The translations under genes and the position numbers were made by a program. 64,000 nucleotides of DNA. Origin: Pseudocercospora fijiensis CIRAD86. Its lineage: Eukaryota > Ascomycota > Dothideomycetes > Mycosphaerellales > Mycosphaerellaceae. Below the pieces are notes generated by a model. That model made no database searches. It saw only the letters and a program-made list of their open reading frames with translations, and was not told the DNA's origin. The stretch lies in the NCBI RefSeq assembly GCF_000340215.1, contig NW_006921540.1:1792377-1856376 (forward strand), given 5' to 3'. Shown here in pieces: positions 44,930-57,239 of this stretch (position 1 is its first letter; every line of letters begins with the position of its first letter).

Positions 44930-47900
44930 ACCGGAGCCTCTAGTCGACGAGCCTATATCTATCCTATAGCCGCGTTCGCACTTACGCCTACGATCTAGCT
45001 TACGCTACTTAGCGAGGCTAGTAAGCCCGCACTCCGTACTAGTATATTTTAACGACTAGGTAGACATCTACTATAGATTAGACGACGTAGATAATAACGC
45101 CTCTTCTTAGGACTCCGTATTAGTATACTATAGCGAAGTTCCGCTACTATCGCCCTTTTCCCTATATATCGGTAAGTACCTTCCTCTAGCTATAGAACCC
45201 TTCGCTACGATACGGCCTTTAAAGTTCTTATACTTAAATTGTAGCGCGAAGTTCGATAGCAACAATCTCTTATAGGACTATAGGCGTACTAAGCACGCTA
45301 CGGAGCTAACGCCTAAGAAGGATAGCGTAAAGGAGGACGCTAGGCTTATTAAGTCCGCTATATTGCCTAAGGTTAAGGGAGGATACGCGTTCCGAAGCTA
45401 TTATTATCTGCGTATAGTCGTGCGCCTATAGAAGGACGGTACGGAATACGCGGTTTGCCTAGATATAGGCGCTACTATATTACTTATCGATAAGGCTTTC
45501 CTACGCTAGATACGCCCGGACATCGAGCGCAAGCGTTTAGTAGCTCTACTAAAGGCTAAGGGCGTAGGTTCGACGGATATTAGCGAGTACGTAGATCTCG
45601 ATTTTTAGGTACCGGGAATCGTTAAGGGCTCTAAGGTTATCGCCTATATACGTTATAAGGTACACGTCGTTAAGGAGCTTAGCGCTAAGTTTCTTATAGC
45701 AATAGACATTATCGGCCTAGAGGGTATTAAGATTGATATACTATACCGTACCGTAACGATTAATTCCTATAAAAAGGCGAAGATTCCCCTACTAGTAGGC
45801 CGTAAAGATTAGGTTAAGTTCCGTATAGTAGTATACTCGGGCGATAAGAACGTCGTTCTAGCACCGCAGACTATAACTTTAGTGCCTATCTAGTTTAGAA
45901 TACACCTTCCTATAGATCGAGACGTAGCCTTCTACCCGCAAAACTAGGAACTTAAGAACAAAGCCCTAACTATCTACGCCGCTGTCGTAGACGCCGTAGT
46001 AAATTTCGTATAGGTCCGTAACGATACGGATTAGCTATAGACTCTACTACGACATATAAAAATAGGGTATATACGCGAGTGTAACTACTACGGCTGCTAC
46101 TATATCGCGCCCGAAGATTACGGCGTAGCCGGCCTTCCGCTACCGGACCTGCCGAACCCTATAAAAGAGACCTAGCTTTTTAATAGCGTAACGGCCTATA
46201 GTACTAAAGAGTAGGTACAACTTATCGAGGCCGTAGTAAAGAAGCACGAGGACCTATAGAAGGACAAGGGCACTACGGTAGACATTCCTAAGTCTAACTA
46301 CCTAGAAGTTACGCTAAAGCTAGGCTATAAGAACGATAAAGTTCCTATAGTAGCGTACCTACTCTACGCCCCCGATAAAGAAGTCGTAAACAAGACGTTC
46401 GACCCGCTATACGTATAAGGAAAGATGTCCTTTACTACTAAGCCTACCTAATTTAGGTTCCTAGTCTTCGTAGTCTAGAAAACAACGATAGTAGACGGCA
46501 AGCTAGTCCGCAAAGGACGTATAGTCGTAGACATTAGAGGCCTAAACAAAATCACAGTTAAGGATTCTTACCCGCTCCCTAGATAAGAGGACATTATTAA
46601 GGCACTACGCGGCTCGACTTATATTATAACGGTAGACGCGGTATCGTTTTTCTATTAATAGGTAGTAGCCGAGAAGGACTGTAGCAAATTCGCGATTAAT
46701 AGCTACCGCGGCTAGAAATAGATATATATAGCTATTATAGGTTTCTCGAATAGCGTATAACATATCTAGCGCTAGCTTAACAAGATCCTTAAGCGATATA
46801 AATCCTACTACTGTACTTATATCGACGACATTGTTATCTATTCCTGCACCTTCGACGAGTACCTATAGCATCTAAACGCCGTATTCGAGTACCTAGTAGG
46901 TAAGAACATTAGTATCGTACCGTATAAGTTATTCCTCGCGTATCTATCTACGAAGCTTTTAGGCTAACGAGTGTTAGGACTAGGATACACTACTTATAAG
47001 GAAAAGGTCTAGGCTATCCTAGACTTAAAATTCCCTACGACGCTAAAGGACATCGAATTTTACTTAGGGCTTACCGGATAGCAACGACAGTATATTCTAT
47101 ACTACTCTACGATTACGATACTATTCGAGAACCGCAAGAAAGAGCTCTTGCGCTTTAGCCTAGCTAATAAGGGCAATAAGCGAAAGCGCTACGTAGCTAG
47201 GACCCTAGCCTTCGACGTAGACGAGGCACTAGAAACCGAGTACAAGGCCTTTAATATCCTAAGGCAGATGTACCGCGATGTTAAGTTCTCCTATTACGCG
47301 GACCCTAATCGCCCTATATATATCGACCTAGACGCCTATATAGGAGGATTCGTAGCAGTAGTGTACTACGTTAAGGGAGATCTAGAGCCGACTATCGAGA
47401 ATAGCAAGGCCGTACGCTTCCCGGTAGATTAGGTATAAGTTATTATATACCTTAGCAAAGCCCTTACGGACGTAGAAAAGCGGTACCTAGCTACCGAGCT
47501 TAAGGTTAGCGGACTAGTCTAGATAGTACGCAAGGCACGGATAATCCTATAAGCGGCACGTAAGCCGGTATATATATTTTCCGACTATATTGCGGCCCTA
47601 GGCATTACTACGGTAGCGAGCCTAGCGACGACTATATCTACGGACAAGCTTAACTTCCGTCTAGTGCGAGCCGGTTAGTACCTCTCTTAGTACCCTAAGC
47701 TTAAGGTACACTACCGCCTAGGACGCCTTTATAGAATACCGGACGCCTTAAGCAGGCTCGTAGCGGATCTTAACCGAGTAGCAGATTAAGCATACGATAT
47801 ACTAGATCCCCTAGTATACGACGATCTAGCGCCTACGAATAATATAATCGACGCGTACTATATATACCTATACGAAAGCGAAGGTACGATATGCTTTTAC

Positions 47901-48892
47901 GCTACTATAATCGACAAGCACTCCGGCCGAACGTATACCTCTAACGAGCCTATAGTTTTCTACTCCGTACTCGTAGAACTCGCTACCGAATTTAAGGACG
48001 ACTTAAAGGCGGGATATACTAAGGACCCCTATTAGTCCGTAATCCTAGCTTAGCTAAACGCTATAGAAGATCGCCGCCTACGAGCCGCCGCTAAGAGGAC
48101 CTTAGACGCTAACGACAACCCTAATCGTAAGGAAGCTAATATTATAGGCGAGGCCGAGTCGAGCCTATTAGGACTTTGTTTTTTCTTACGCGACGACCTT
48201 ATCTATTTTAAGGACGATACCGACGGTAGAGAGAGACTATATATCCCCCGCTCCCTATATAAGGAGGTCTTCTAGATAGCCTATAATTATTATTACTACG
48301 TAGGTTATTACCGCACTTACGCTCGCTTATACGCTAGTTTCTATATACGCCGGCTCGGGCGCGAGGTCTCTAAGTATATCGCTTATTGCTCCGAGTGCAT
48401 CCTAAACTAGACACTACGCTATCCTCTATACGGTAAATTGTAGCCGATTAAATGCTAGCCTATTCTATAGTACGCTGTTACTACGGACTAGGTTTACGGC
48501 CTGCTACCTAATAAAGACGGCTATAATAGTTTCCTTACTAAGACGTATAAGTACTCTAAGCGCGTTATACTGCGCAAGTGCAAATTAACGTAGACGGCGT
48601 AGCAGTACGGTAGCGATTGGATCTAAGGATATATCGAAATAGAGCGCAACCTTCTAGCTATTATAATCGGCGACCGGGACCCTATTTAGCTTAGTAACTT
48701 TATAAAAGCAGCCTTTAAGAAGTTAGGTACGAGGTTCTTCGTAACGACGGCGTACTACCCTTAGTCGGACGGCTAGTCTAAGCGAACTAATTAGACTATA
48801 GAAATCGCACTACGATTCTTTACCTCTAATTATCCGGACGCTAATTAGACGGACGCACTTCCGTATATCTAGGCCGAGCTTAATAACGCTAG
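44930..48892 (+). pseudogene. Pol of the outer chromovirus (PR-RT-RH-IN), first part
   Basis: A protease motif CLDIGAT lies near 45,455. The reverse transcriptase follows with GRIVVDIRGLNKI near 46,520, ITVDAVSFFY near 46,627 and the catalytic YIDDIVIYS near 46,820 (intact). RNase H is near 47,300-47,600, with a 95-codon open stretch at 47,148-47,432 containing YIDLDAYIGGF. The stretch DALSRLVADL at about 47,745 marks the usual end of RNase H. The integrase zinc-binding and core regions run from about 48,200 to 48,892. Trp positions are TAG throughout. Integrase is cut at ELNNARN by the nested insertion and resumes at 56,005. Confidence 0.85.
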
Positions 48893-48897
48893 AAATG
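48893..48897. repeat. Target-site duplication AAATG (left) of nested element
   Basis: AAATG directly before the nested LTR is repeated at 56,000-56,004 directly after the other LTR. Removing one copy and the insert restores a continuous integrase frame in the outer element. Confidence 0.93.
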
Positions 48898-49095
48898 TGT
48901 AAGAAGGGTTATATTAGCAGGTAGATAGGGTAGTAGTAGGTATAGGTAGTATTCGATAGAGATCTTAGAAGAGAGGGAGGAAGGCAGGCTAGTTAGCCTA
49001 ACGCCAAGCGCTAAGCCCTGCCTAAGGCATTAAGACCCTAGCTTCACTCGAGCCTAGTTATATACTAATTACGTGTAACCTCTTTAGTCCTAATA
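48898..49095 (-). repeat. 3' LTR of the nested chromovirus, 198 bp
   Basis: Matches the other LTR over its whole length apart from about ten substitutions, mostly transitions, and a TA indel near the outer end (TGTAAG against TGTATAAG). Most differences are CA/TA or TG/TA in either direction, as RIP produces in two independently mutated copies. Confidence 0.93.
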
Positions 49096-50340
49096 TACGC
49101 TTCCCTTCCAAAGGCCGCGCCCTCGTAGCCGGTCTATATTCTATTCTTAACCTCTATCGCTACTAACTTAGTAGATCTAGTAAGCTTCTTAGTCCGCGCT
49201 AAATTAAATACTTAACTACCTAATTATATAACTATACTAAACCTCACTTTCTAATACAACGTCTAACTCTAACTGCGCTATCCTTATATATAATAAAGTA
49301 AAGGGATATAAAGCTATAAGAATTGAGGGCTATCGACTAATTACAATACGAGCGCGCCTTCCCTACTATAATAGGTAGGCGTAAGAGGTATTGCAGCACT
49401 GCCTCCGTTCTAAGTAATATCGTTCCGAGTTCTCTACGTCTACTCTAAAAGACCTAGAAATATCCGCTCCGAGGGTTTGTTCTTATTATTACGAGGGTTA
49501 TTATTGTTCGTAGTTTCGCTAGCCCTAATTAGTTAGGTTTGGTAGCCTTCAATTGTTAATCTTATCTTATCTTTTCAAAAAAACACAGCTCGTCTAGTTT
49601 CTATAGGTAAAGGCTATTATAAGTGCAGTAGTAGAGGTTCGCCTCGCTTAAAGGGTTAGATAGATCGAGGAGTAACCTATTATCCGCAAGATCGACCCCG
49701 GCTAGCTTAGCTCTATAGTTTTAACCTTAGTTAGTCTATTAGTCGCTCAATCTTTTAACTTAGTTAAAGTTTTAACTTAGCCTTAAAGTTTTAATTAAAG
49801 GTGCCTTAGGCTCGTAGTATAGGTAAGATTGTATCTATAGGCGCAGCGATAATAGCAAGTAATGTTAATAATAGAAGCGCTAGTCGTCTTAGCGCTAACT
49901 TTACCTTCTTTAACTAATAGTAACTCGGCAATACCGTTACTAATATAGCGGTATCCTTCCTTTCTTAAATAGCAACACACCCCGTAATACTATTACTAAT
50001 ATAGCCGCGCCGGCCGCGCCGTCCTTCGCTAGCTCGTAGCGCGACGCTATTATCTTTATTACCGTTATTCGCACGCGCGCGCGCGCATCGCCCTTGTCGA
50101 TCGCTTAGGCCTTAGGGCCTCGATAGAATAAAGGAACAAGAGGGGCGTTAAGAGAAGGGTCTTACAGGGTGCGCTAGTAAGGTGCGCTAGTAAAGAGGTA
50201 GATTCTATAGTAGTATAGTCTTATTGTCCTTTATTGCTAACAATTGCTTGCTTCTAATTAGTTAGCTAATAACACCCCGGGGGTAGCATTGTTCCTAGGC
50301 CTTAATAGTAACATTATAAGCTTTTAGCCTTCTTCTTGTT
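49096..50340. other. 3' untranslated part of nested element
   Basis: Between the chromodomain end and the 3' LTR no coding domain is recognised on the minus strand. A pure CG alternation (GCACGCGCGCGCGCGCAT) at about 50,072-50,090 shows that CpG escapes the mutation process. A polypurine tract lies at the left edge. Confidence 0.6.
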
Positions 50341-50349
50341 CTTTACGCT

Positions 50350-53300
50350 AGTCTAATACTTATCTAATAACTTAGTTATGTCCTTAAAGGAGTCTTTAGC
50401 TTCCTATAAGTCCTATTCTAGTAAATAGCCTTGCTATCTTAATAGGTACTCCTTCTTGCCCTTCCTAGTCCGGTACTATAGGATACGTTCTATAGACTAC
50501 AGCTCTTTACTATCCGCTAGTATGTCTTCGTGTTTAGTAGGGGCTTCATCCCCCTCGCGTAGGTAATATAGCTTAAGGAGGGATATATAGAAGGTATTAT
50601 AGATAGTATAATAAGGAGGAAGCTACAACTAATAGGCCTATACGGAGGAGCCCTTAACTTCTCGAATGCGGAACGGACTAATGTACCTTAGTGCTAGTTT
50701 GGGGCGTATTTTGCTATTAGGTGATAGGTGTTTGCGGATGCGGAGGTTCTTCGTACTAAGTATAACTATATCGCCTTGTTTAAAGGTTATTAGCGTATAG
50801 TGTTTGTTATAGTAGGCCTTCTAATAGGCCTAAGCCTTTGCTAGTTTGTTAGCTATTATAGCGTGAATTTCTCGCATCTTTTGAACCCTCTTAATAGCCG
50901 CTAGCGTCTTAGGTATTAGTACTTGACGCGCTTCCCTTTCCTTGCGCTCGGCCTCGAGCGAGGTAAATAGGTCTTATAGTAAGGCGGCGTTCTAGCCTAT
51001 TATAGCTATGTATAGTGAAACCTTAGTAGATAAGTATACACTATTGTTGTATACGAATTCTGTAGGCTATAGGAGGTTAACCTAGTCGTTAGGGTTCTCG
51101 TTAATGTAACTACGTAGGTACTACTATAGCGTAGCATTCTACCTTTCGGTTTGACTATCTATTTATAGATAGAATGCTATAGATAGGCGATGCTTGAGTC
51201 TTAGCTGTAGGCAAATCTTACTCTAATAATAAGATATAAATATCGAGCCTCGGTTAGAGACTATCCCTTTAGGGGTCCCCTAATAGGTATAGAAGATATT
51301 GTTCTATAGCGCTTCTGCTATATTAATAGCAGTCTAATCTTTCCGCGCCGGGATATATCGAGCGCCCTTAGTAAACCGGTCTATAACGACTAGGATAGCG
51401 TTAAAGATGTCTTTGCTTCCTCTTCGCTTAGTAGAGGGAAGACCTATAATAAAATCTATTATAAGCTCTATAAATAGCTTATAAGGGATTAGTAATAAGG
51501 ACAACTCGCTAAAAGGCTAATGTTTTAGTGCCTTAATACGTTAACATACGGCGTACGTGTTTACGTAGTCCTTTATGTCCCGCTTACTATTTAGCTAGTA
51601 GTATATATGCGATAGTAGCTCGTGCGACCTCTCTATGCTATAGTAACCGGCAAGCTTACTATTATAGTGTCGCTTAAGAAGTTCTTATCGGATCGAATGT
51701 TTAGCGGGGACATAGTATCTGCCCTTAAACTTTAAATAACCTTTGTTATCGATCGACTAGTTACTCTTACTAGATCGAGTCGTTCGCCTACTTACAAGCT
51801 TGTCGATACGTTTAGTAGCAAAGGCGTCCCTCTGCTAAGCCTATAATAGCTTATCTATAAACGATTGACTATCCCTATTTATAAGGTTATTTAATAGTAC
51901 CCTCGCTATTAAACGAGGTACGCATTATATACATCTAATAGCACTAGTAGCCGGATTAACTGTATTAGTGCTTTAATCGCTGTTACTATATATAGCGATA
52001 TCGACTAAGGAGTTATTATAACTTCTCCTGTCTGTGTCCTTAGCTCTTGCCTTAACACGCACTATTAATATAGCAAGAGCATTAACATGCTTTAAGCCGT
52101 CGCGGAGTCCGGTAAGCCGCTTATCCTACGCGTGCTTATTAACAATACGGGCTATAGCAATCTTATGCTATAGGGTTAGAAACAAAGAATTGATGTATTC
52201 GGTCTCGCTATCGTAATTAGGTCGCCTCGATAGGCTATCGGTAGGGTTACTTACGCCTAGCCGGTATAACACATTAAAATTAAACCTAGCGAGGTAGACG
52301 GCCTATCTAGCCTGTCGACCTATAACCCTAGTAACCTTAGTAATGCTACGGAGGTTGTTATAGTCTATATAGACCTGTATTGTATGTTAAGCCCTATCGA
52401 GGTAGTGCCTCTAGTACTTAAAGGCCTCGATAATAGCTAGGAGCTCTTGCTCGTAGGTCTCGTAGCGACGCTTAGCATTAATTATCTTCCTCGAGAAGAA
52501 GGCAATTAGGTGCTAGTAATTGTTATTAGCCTGTTGTAACATAATAGCTGATATAGCAAACTGTAAAGCGTTAGTCTTAATGCGGATCTGTTTGCTTAGT
52601 ACAAAATAGTGCAATAAGGGGACTTTAGTAAAGCGCTTCTTTAAACCGTCAAAAGCGGCTTGTGCTCTGTTAGTCTATTTGAACTCCCTAGTTAGGTTGG
52701 CCTTAGTTTTAGTAAGCTTAGTTAGTAGCATTACATGCCTCGAATAGCCTTTAATAAATCGGCGATAGAAGTTAGCAAAACCGAGGAACGACTGCAGCTC
52801 CTTAATTAACGTAGGAACAGGCTATTTAGTAATAGTTTTAATCCGATTAGAATTAGCCTTAATACCCTTAGTTAATACGAGGAAGCCAAGGAAAGACACC
52901 TCCTTAGCAGCAAAGGTGCATTTAGAAGGCTTGCAATATAGGCTATAGGCCCGTAGGCGGTCGAGGACCTTTCGTACTATAGCCTAGTGTTCTATAATGT
53001 TAGGTAAGTGTGTGTAAACTAGGATGTTATCTAGGTAAACTATATAGAGGTAATCTAATAGGCCTAAAAGGGCCTAATTGATATAGGACTAGAATGTAGT
53101 AGGGGTATTGGCTAGCCTAAATAGTATAACTAAGTACTCGAAATAGCTATAGCGAGTACGAAAGGCTGTCTTCTATTTATCGCCCTTGCGAATACAGATG
53201 CGGTAATAGGCGTCCTTAATGTCTAATATAGTATAGTAGTAGGTACTAGAAAGGCGATCGAGAGTCTCGTTAATAAGCGGAAGTAGACAGCGGTCTTTAA

Positions 53301-54170
53301 TAGTAACAGTATTGAGTCCGCGGTAATTAACACATAGGCGTAGGCTACTATCCTTCTTTAGTACGAATAGGATAGGGGCGCTAGCAGGGCTGTTACTATA
53401 CCGTATCCGGCTATTAGCTAGGTTTTCCTCTAGATACTTACGTAATATAGCAAGCTCCCTTTCACTAAGGTTGTAGAGTAGCCTAAAGGGGACCTCTTTG
53501 CCCTCTATAATGTTAATCTTATAATCCGTCTCTTTGAACATAGGCAATGTCGATGCTAGGTAGTATTTAAACATATTAATATAGGTCTCTCGGATAGGCT
53601 CTAGTATACGAGCAAGCTAATTAGGATTATTAGGGGGTATAGGTTCATCGTTATTACTACCGAGTAGGTCGGCCGTCGGATCGGCTAGGGTTAGGTTGCT
53701 AATAAACAGGACCCTAATATTATTAGGGCACTCGCTAATATTAATATGTTTAATGTCCTCTTTCCTAGCGATTCCAAATCGCTATTATTAACTGCCTAAG
53801 TCTATAACCATAGCATAGTACTTAAGAACGGGGTTGCTAATAACAATCTCGGATAGGAGGCTGTCTATATCTACCGCGTAGGCAGTAAAGTTTAGTAGGC
53901 GCTTATTGCCGAGGTCGTCCTTTAGGGCTATATAGACATAGTAGGCCCTATAGGTCAAGTGCCGAGCGTTATTAAACTAAGCAAGGGTTAGTAGGTTAGT
54001 CCTAGGCAGTTGTCGAAGGTCTAATTGCTTAGCTAGGCGATAGCTAATAAGGGCACTAACTAAATTTCCGAGGTCTAGCATAACCTTTGCCTTATAGTTA
54101 GTATTAGGCCTAGATATAAGACAGGTACGTGTAATAGCTAGCACAATGTCGATAGTCTTACGCCGTACGA
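50350..54170 (-). pseudogene. Pol of the nested chromovirus with chromodomain, RIP-inactivated
   Basis: Read on the minus strand. The RT has an uninterrupted stretch at 53,574-53,173, including LCVNYRGLN and LDIKDAYYRI. The catalytic box near 53,020 reads YLDNILVYT, where the second Asp has become Asn, exactly a TpG-to-TpA change. RNase H follows (about 52,600-52,250; YRLGVSNPTDSLSRRP). The integrase (about 51,800-51,000) has IIDFIIGLPSTKRRGS and AILVVIDRFTKGARYIP. At about 50,560-50,390 a chromodomain shows KKEYLLR-stop-QGY, with the aromatic-cage Trp codon now TAG. Chromodomains steer such elements to heterochromatin marks. Confidence 0.88.
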
Positions 54171-54199
54171 GGCTAACAGTTAGTGCGGCGCTTACTCTT

Positions 54200-55544
54200 T
54201 TTTCGAAGGTTGGCCTATAGGGGTAGCATTAGCTGCTAAGAGGTACTTTCGGTGCTTAGCGGCAGCACGGTCGATTCGGGCCTAGTCCTTAGGTTTGTCG
54301 CATTAGCCTAGTAGATAGCTAGTGCTATTACAATTAAAGCACTTCAGTCCGGTTAGGGGGTTACTATAGCTATTGCCGCTATTGTTAGCCGAGCGATTAG
54401 TACTATAGGGATACGAGCCCCTTCTACGGCCCCTATTACGGCCTCCTCTATATAGCCGCTAGCTACGGCTTCTTCTACGGTCGTTGTTACTATTCCTATA
54501 GTTAGTATTATTGTCTTAGTAGGAACCTTAGTTTCCTCCGCGGCTACGGTTGCTACGGTTGCTAGTAGGTCGAATCCTTAATTCTAGTCGTTGCTAGAGC
54601 TAGACAGCTCGTTTAGCAGTTTCGACTTCGACTATGAATTAAATGCGTATAAGATTGGCCTATTCAAACACACGGCGGCGGTCTAATTCAAGGACTAATT
54701 CCTATCTCAATTTAGGGCGTATTTCGGAGATCTAGATAGAATTAGTTTTAGTCGGGAGGTCGTCTTCGAGGGTCTTTAAATAGGCCTTAAATAAGCGAGC
54801 CGATTAATTAGTCTTTTGTTTAGCTCGAAGGTACTAGTCCTAAGCGTGTTATTGCCTTAGTATAGGGTTTCTAAGGGTATCTAGTATAATGGTTTTGTAG
54901 GTCTGCTACTAAACAGTAGTCTAGTTATTAAGGGAGTCAAAATAGTTATCCTAGGTGCGTTTTAGGTCGCCGTTAATGTACTATATAGTATAGACGACTA
55001 GTAAATAGTCATTTAGTAGAGCCCTTAGTGCGTTTCGTTAGTTAAGCTTATAGTTACGAATGTAGTCGTTATATTGCTTTCGACTAGAGCTATTAAACAC
55101 GGTGTAGTCCTTAAGTTTAGCATCCTTCTTCTAGACTAGGACTGATAGTAAGGAAGGTCCTACTGTCGACTTAGTGTTAGTTGTTAGGGCCTCCTAAAGG
55201 CGGCGAATTTCGAGGAGGTTATCCTTTAGCTATTGTTCTTAACGCAGGGTAGTAAGCCTGTTTTAGGTGGCTTCTTAGAGTCTCCCTACTAGTTAGGGGC
55301 TAAAGGCTAGCTAGCTATATCGTCGATTAACAATGTTGTTAAGAATGTCGTTAACAGGCAATTCTAGATTATTACCTAGAATTATAGGTTCTTCTTTAAT
55401 AGGCTCTCCGGTAGGCTCTTTAGCAGGAGGCACTTTAGTAGGCACTTTAGCGGGAACTGTGCTACTAGCGTTGTTATTGCTAGCGCTGCTAGCGGCAGCA
55501 CGGTTGTTGTTTCGTAATAAACCGGCTATTATAAGGGGCGACAC
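54200..55544 (-). pseudogene. Gag of the nested chromovirus, RIP-inactivated
   Basis: The minus-strand frame starts near 55,544 (MSPLIIAGLLRNNNR), passes a Lys/Pro/Glu repeat (VPAKVPTKVPPAKEP) and is then broken by stops. Near 54,340 it has CFNCNSTSYLLG followed by a Cys, that is a CCHC zinc knuckle in which the His codon now reads Tyr (CAC to TAC). The knuckle normally packages element RNA. Position beside the 5' LTR agrees. Confidence 0.8.
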
Positions 55545-55799
55545 TAATAATGTATTATTAGCCCCTAAGATACGGATATAGCGGAATTAGTAGATATCGG
55601 CTTAGTATGCTTAACTTAGTGTAATAGGCCGTATAGAAGGCCTTGCTTAATAATTGGTACGGTTATTTCGATAGAATAGTACGTATAGGTCCCGTTCTTT
55701 AGGCGCAATATAGTTAGATTAGTCTTGTTCGTAGCTATACCGCTAAAAGCTTGAAATAAGGACTATCTAGCTGCTACCCTTAAAGGGTAGATCGAATAC

Positions 55800-55999
55800 T
55801 GTATAAGAAGGGTTATATTAGCAGGTAGATAGGGTGGTAGTAGGTACAGGTAGTATTCGATAAAGATCTTAAAGAAGAGGGAGGAAGGCAGGCTAGTTAG
55901 CCTAACGCTAAGCGCTAAGCCCTGCCTAAGGCATCAAGACCCTAGCTTCACTCGAGCCTAGTTATATACTAATTATGTATAACCTCTTTAGTCCTAACA
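55800..55999 (-). repeat. 5' LTR of the nested chromovirus, 200 bp
   Basis: Starts TGTATAAG and ends CCTAACA on the plus strand, and is followed directly by the AAATG duplication. Pair of the LTR at 48,898-49,095. Confidence 0.93.
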
Positions 56000-56004
56000 A
56001 AATG

Positions 56005-56700
56005 CCTCGACTAGAGAGGTACCTAATATTCTAATTTAAGGATTTAAGACGAACCTAGACGCGCTAAACCCCCTTACCGAGCTCCCTACTAAGGACTACT
56101 TAGTATTAAGATAGGAGGTACGCGACTAGGTAGTAGACTCTCTTACGTAGGCGGCAGCGATAATAAAGGACCGATACGACCGCAAGCATCGCCCTATTTC
56201 CTTTAAGATAGGCTAAAAGGTACTACTTAAATTATATAAGGGATACCGCCTACTAGGGAACCCTAATCGCAAGCTCTCCGTATAGCGTACTAGACTATTT
56301 AAGGTACTACGCCTAGTTAGCAACCTCGCGTACGAGCTCGACCTCCCCCTAGTAATGCGCATCTATCCTATAATCTTAGTTTCGCAGCTAGAACTATACC
56401 CTAAGGGCCGTAACCTATACGACCGAGAGATACTAGAGCCGGGCCTAGTAGACGAAGCACCCTTCGAGGACGACTATCTATACCTAAAAGCGCTATATTA
56501 CGAGGTCGAAAAGCTCCTCGGACGTAGGATCTTAAGAGGCAAAACACAGTACCTAGTTAAGTAGCGTAGCTATAGCTACGCGTATAACGTTTAGTACGAT
56601 ATCGATAACCTCCGCGACTTAGCGGAACTTGTCTAGGAGTACGACCGCCTCTACCTACAACAAACGTTACGATAGTAAGCTCTACGTTAGCAAGCGCTAT
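56005..56700 (+). pseudogene. Pol of the outer chromovirus, integrase end and chromodomain
   Basis: Continues the frame that stops at 48,892. Integrase C-terminal sequence is followed by a 69-codon open stretch (56,355-56,564) with LVSQLELYPKGRN, and a chromodomain EVEKLLGRRILRGKTQYLVK-stop-RSY, where the stop stands for the conserved Trp. It therefore belongs to the chromovirus branch, as does the nested element. Confidence 0.85.
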
Positions 56701-57239
56701 AGTAGTAGGCACCGATAGCGCTGTCCCTAAGCGCGCCGTAGTTAATAGTAGGAGAACTGTAGGCTCGGCCTTCTCGGAGGCCTAGCTTGCGTAACTCCTA
56801 AAGAACGGCTATATAGAAGGTTAACTAAGTAGCACTATACGCAATAATAGGCATCTCTATCGCGGTATATTACGTTATAGCATTATTGTCTATAATTGAA
56901 TCGTACCCTACTTTACTTCGTTTTAAAACGTAAATAGTTCACTTTATTATTCCCCCCCTATTATCGCTCTAAAGCCCGCGGCGACGCGTCTTATTATTGT
57001 TATTAACGTAGGACGCGTCCTATTGTCGGATAGGCCGTACCGTATATATAAACGGCGCGGCGCAAGCGAGGTAAAGTTTGCGTTATAATAAGCGTAGAAC
57101 GCCCTAGCAACGCTGCAAATTCTTAGTTACTATGTATACGCAATATACTAAATTCTCTCCGCTTATTTATTACTATTACTAACATCCTTACTAAGTATAC
57201 GCCGCCTTAACGACTAGCCCCGACAATACTATCTATTCC

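Larger units (their letters stand above)
48898..55999 (-). mobile_element. Nested Ty3/gypsy chromovirus, 7.1 kb, inserted in outer integrase
   Basis: LTRs lie at 48,898-49,095 and 55,800-55,999, each with TGT..ACA ends (the left copy ends ATA after RIP), with an AAATG target duplication. Coding is on the minus strand, so the right LTR is its 5' LTR. A polypurine tract, read on the minus strand as GGAAGGGAAGCG, lies at about 49,099-49,110 next to its 3' LTR. Gag with zinc knuckle, RT, RNase H, integrase and chromodomain are recognisable. All frames are closed by RIP stops. It must have inserted after the outer element. Confidence 0.93.
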
